Shown here: positions 8,350-9,389 of the stretch, in pieces | Layout of the letters: every line of letters starts with the position of its first letter | How positions within the stretch are numbered: position 1 is the stretch's first letter | Assembly: GCA_031255115.1 (NCBI GenBank) | Contig: JAIRTD010000104.1 | Span: forward strand, 1 to 9,389 | Direction: 5' to 3' | DNA: 9,389 nucleotides | Source: Spirochaetaceae bacterium | GTDB lineage: Bacteria > Spirochaetota > Spirochaetia > Treponematales > Breznakiellaceae | Notes under the pieces: model-generated | Told to the model about the DNA's origin: nothing | Seen by the model: the letters and a program-made list of their open reading frames with translations, nothing else | Database searches by the model: none | Program-made: the position numbers and the translations under genes

Positions 8350-8388
8350 GGGCTGGTATTCAATCTGTATTTGACAGAATACTAGTCC
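8350..8388. terminator. Imperfect hairpin at the convergent gene junction, possible terminator
   Basis: Bases 8350-8361 can pair with 8377-8388 over 12 positions, including two G-U pairs in the + strand transcript. The core GTATTC (8356-8361) and GAATAC (8377-8382) is a perfect inverted repeat, and TGT/ACA (8366-8368, 8374-8376) can extend it after a four-base bulge. No run of T follows on either strand, so this is not a canonical intrinsic terminator. The pairing is better for the + strand transcript because the G-U pairs become mismatches in the other direction. The right arm overlaps the last codons of the - strand gene. Confidence 0.3.
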
Positions 8389-9389
8389 ACCACCTGATCC
8401 TTGCCGTTCCGCTTGCCCTGGTAGAGCTTTTCATCGCAGCAGGCTATGCTTTCTTTAATATGGTCAGTATCAAGAAGCCCCATGCCTATGGTTACCCGGA
8501 AGTTCAGCTTGAACTCGCCGGCCTCTACGGTGTGGGATCGTATCTTTAGCCTGAGCTTGTCAAGAACGCCCTTGGCCTGGGCGGAATTAACACCGTTCAG
8601 GATAATAAGGAATTCCTCGCCGCCCCAGCGTATAATCGTATCGGTTTTTCTGAATTCGGCAAGCATAAGAGAAGCAAGTTCTATCAGCACCTTATCGCCC
8701 GCCGCGTGTCCGTATGTATCATTTATATGCTTAAAGTCGTCAATATCCAGCATGGCCACCACATTGTTCCCCCGGTTTGCCATTTTTGAGAGCAGGGAAA
8801 AATACTGTTCGGCATAATGACGGTTGTACAATCCGGTAAGCGAATCGGTATAGGCATGCGTCTCAAGGGTCTCCATACGCATCTGCCGTGATATTTCGAC
8901 TATCTTTTTTATGATATTCCCTATTACAAGGTCCAGGGTAATGCCTACAAAACCAATGATAATATTAAAGCAGCTCAGGGGAAAATAAATGCTGTCCGGA
9001 AAACCCGGTCCGGCGTGAAAGCCCTTAAAAAAAAGAATCAGCAGCAGCGCCAGGCCTATGACCGCCCCCACCGAAACCCGGATGACAAGGGTGGCGTAGG
9101 GAATTACAACCTGCATTACCAGTATTACAAGGAGGTAGAAAAAATCATAGTTCAAAAAACCTATCCAGTAGGCCGAAAAACAGCTATAGAGCAGGACCTC
9201 GGCGCTGAGCGTTATTCCTACAAAGGCATAGTGTTTTTTTCTGAGCTGGAAAAAACAAACGCAATACACGCCAAGGCTTATGGTGTTAAAGACCCTCAGC
9301 GGAGGGCAGCCCCGTATCAGGGGAAAAAACAAAAGCCCGCAGTGAACCAGAAAGGCAAAAATGAGCGCCGTCCCCAGGATGAGGTATAC
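8382..9389 (-). CDS. Membrane-bound GGDEF diguanylate cyclase, 5' end outside the window
   Basis: This protein should make cyclic di-GMP from two GTP at the inner membrane. The visible part is 335 residues. Its frame has no stop up to base 9389, and a TTG at 9332 is read as an internal Leu because hydrophobic, in-frame sequence (VYLILGTALIFAFLVHCG) continues upstream of it. About six membrane helices lie within visible residues 1-160, followed by a short charged linker (161-180). The GGDEF domain follows: DSLTGLYNR (182-190), LDIDDFK (214-220) with metal-binding Asp, INDTYGHAAGD (222-232) and RWGGEEF (254-260) as the active-site loop. RKTD at 247-250 lies five residues before GGEEF and matches the inhibitory I-site (RxxD), so product feedback is likely. 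CDEKLYQGKRNGK (318-330) is the usual C-terminal motif, with K in place of the common A. The sensory part is unrecognised and may respond to a membrane or external signal. The gene is convergent with the + strand genes, so it is not part of their operon. Confidence 0.92.
   Translation of the reverse strand, partial: VYLILGTALIFAFLVHCGLLFFPLIRGCPPLRVFNTISLGVYCVCFFQLRKKHYAFVGITLSAEVLLYSCFSAYWIGFLNYDFFYLLVILVMQVVIPYATLVIRVSVGAVIGLALLLILFFKGFHAGPGFPDSIYFPLSCFNIIIGFVGITLDLVIGNIIKKIVEISRQMRMETLETHAYTDSLTGLYNRHYAEQYFSLLSKMANRGNNVVAMLDIDDFKHINDTYGHAAGDKVLIELASLMLAEFRKTDTIIRWGGEEFLIILNGVNSAQAKGVLDKLRLKIRSHTVEAGEFKLNFRVTIGMGLLDTDHIKESIACCDEKLYQGKRNGKDQVVD

Noticed and set aside
8446..8817. A + strand open frame of 123 codons inside the diguanylate cyclase gene
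   Set aside because: It is antisense to the conserved GGDEF domain and its product shows no known motif.
9330..9332. A TTG start that would make the diguanylate cyclase complete within the window
   Set aside because: The frame stays open to base 9389 and the upstream residues continue a membrane helix, so the true start is more likely outside the window.
1..9389. A mobile element, defence system, CRISPR array or RNA gene
   Set aside because: No transposase, integrase, nuclease or toxin domain, no spaced repeats and no tRNA- or rRNA-like sequence were seen; all space is filled by the genes listed.

Overview
The window looks like a stretch of chromosome from a spirochaete of the Treponema group, probably one of the higher-GC lineages (the bases look clearly above 50% G+C by eye; not computed). 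This is an inference from three things: a long-clade pyrophosphate-dependent phosphofructokinase of the kind used by Treponema and Borrelia, a stand-alone four-cysteine TSCPD miniprotein, and a membrane diguanylate cyclase next door. No mobile elements, RNA genes, CRISPR arrays or large repeats were seen. The region is densely coded, with no gap over about 100 bases.

Layout: bases 1-97 hold a leader with a plausible promoter. Five genes then run on the + strand with tight spacing, and each has a good AAGGAG-like or GGGGAG ribosome binding site. They are pfp (98-1756), a DUF2339 polytopic membrane protein (1804-4677), a DUF3999 membrane-anchored protein with a signal peptide (4664-6004), a secreted DUF4139 protein with a C-terminal coiled coil (6015-8084), and a 79-residue TSCPD-domain protein (8099-8338). 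Gaps are 47, -14 (overlap), 10 and 14 bases, so genes two to five are very probably one transcription unit. pfp may head it or be separately transcribed. A convergent gene on the - strand (8382 to the window edge) encodes a membrane-bound GGDEF diguanylate cyclase. Its reading frame stays open through base 9389, so its 5' end lies outside the window. An imperfect hairpin sits where the two transcription units meet.

How the genes may work together: pfp is central glycolysis and reads as ordinary housekeeping. The three middle genes look like a cell-envelope module: a many-pass inner-membrane protein, a partner anchored by one C-terminal helix with its bulk outside the cytoplasm, and an exported beta-rich/coiled-coil protein. 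DUF2339 and DUF3999 are families known to occur side by side, but neither has an assigned function that I know of, and here a DUF4139 protein is added directly downstream. This trio is the most interesting part of the window. The rest looks conventional.
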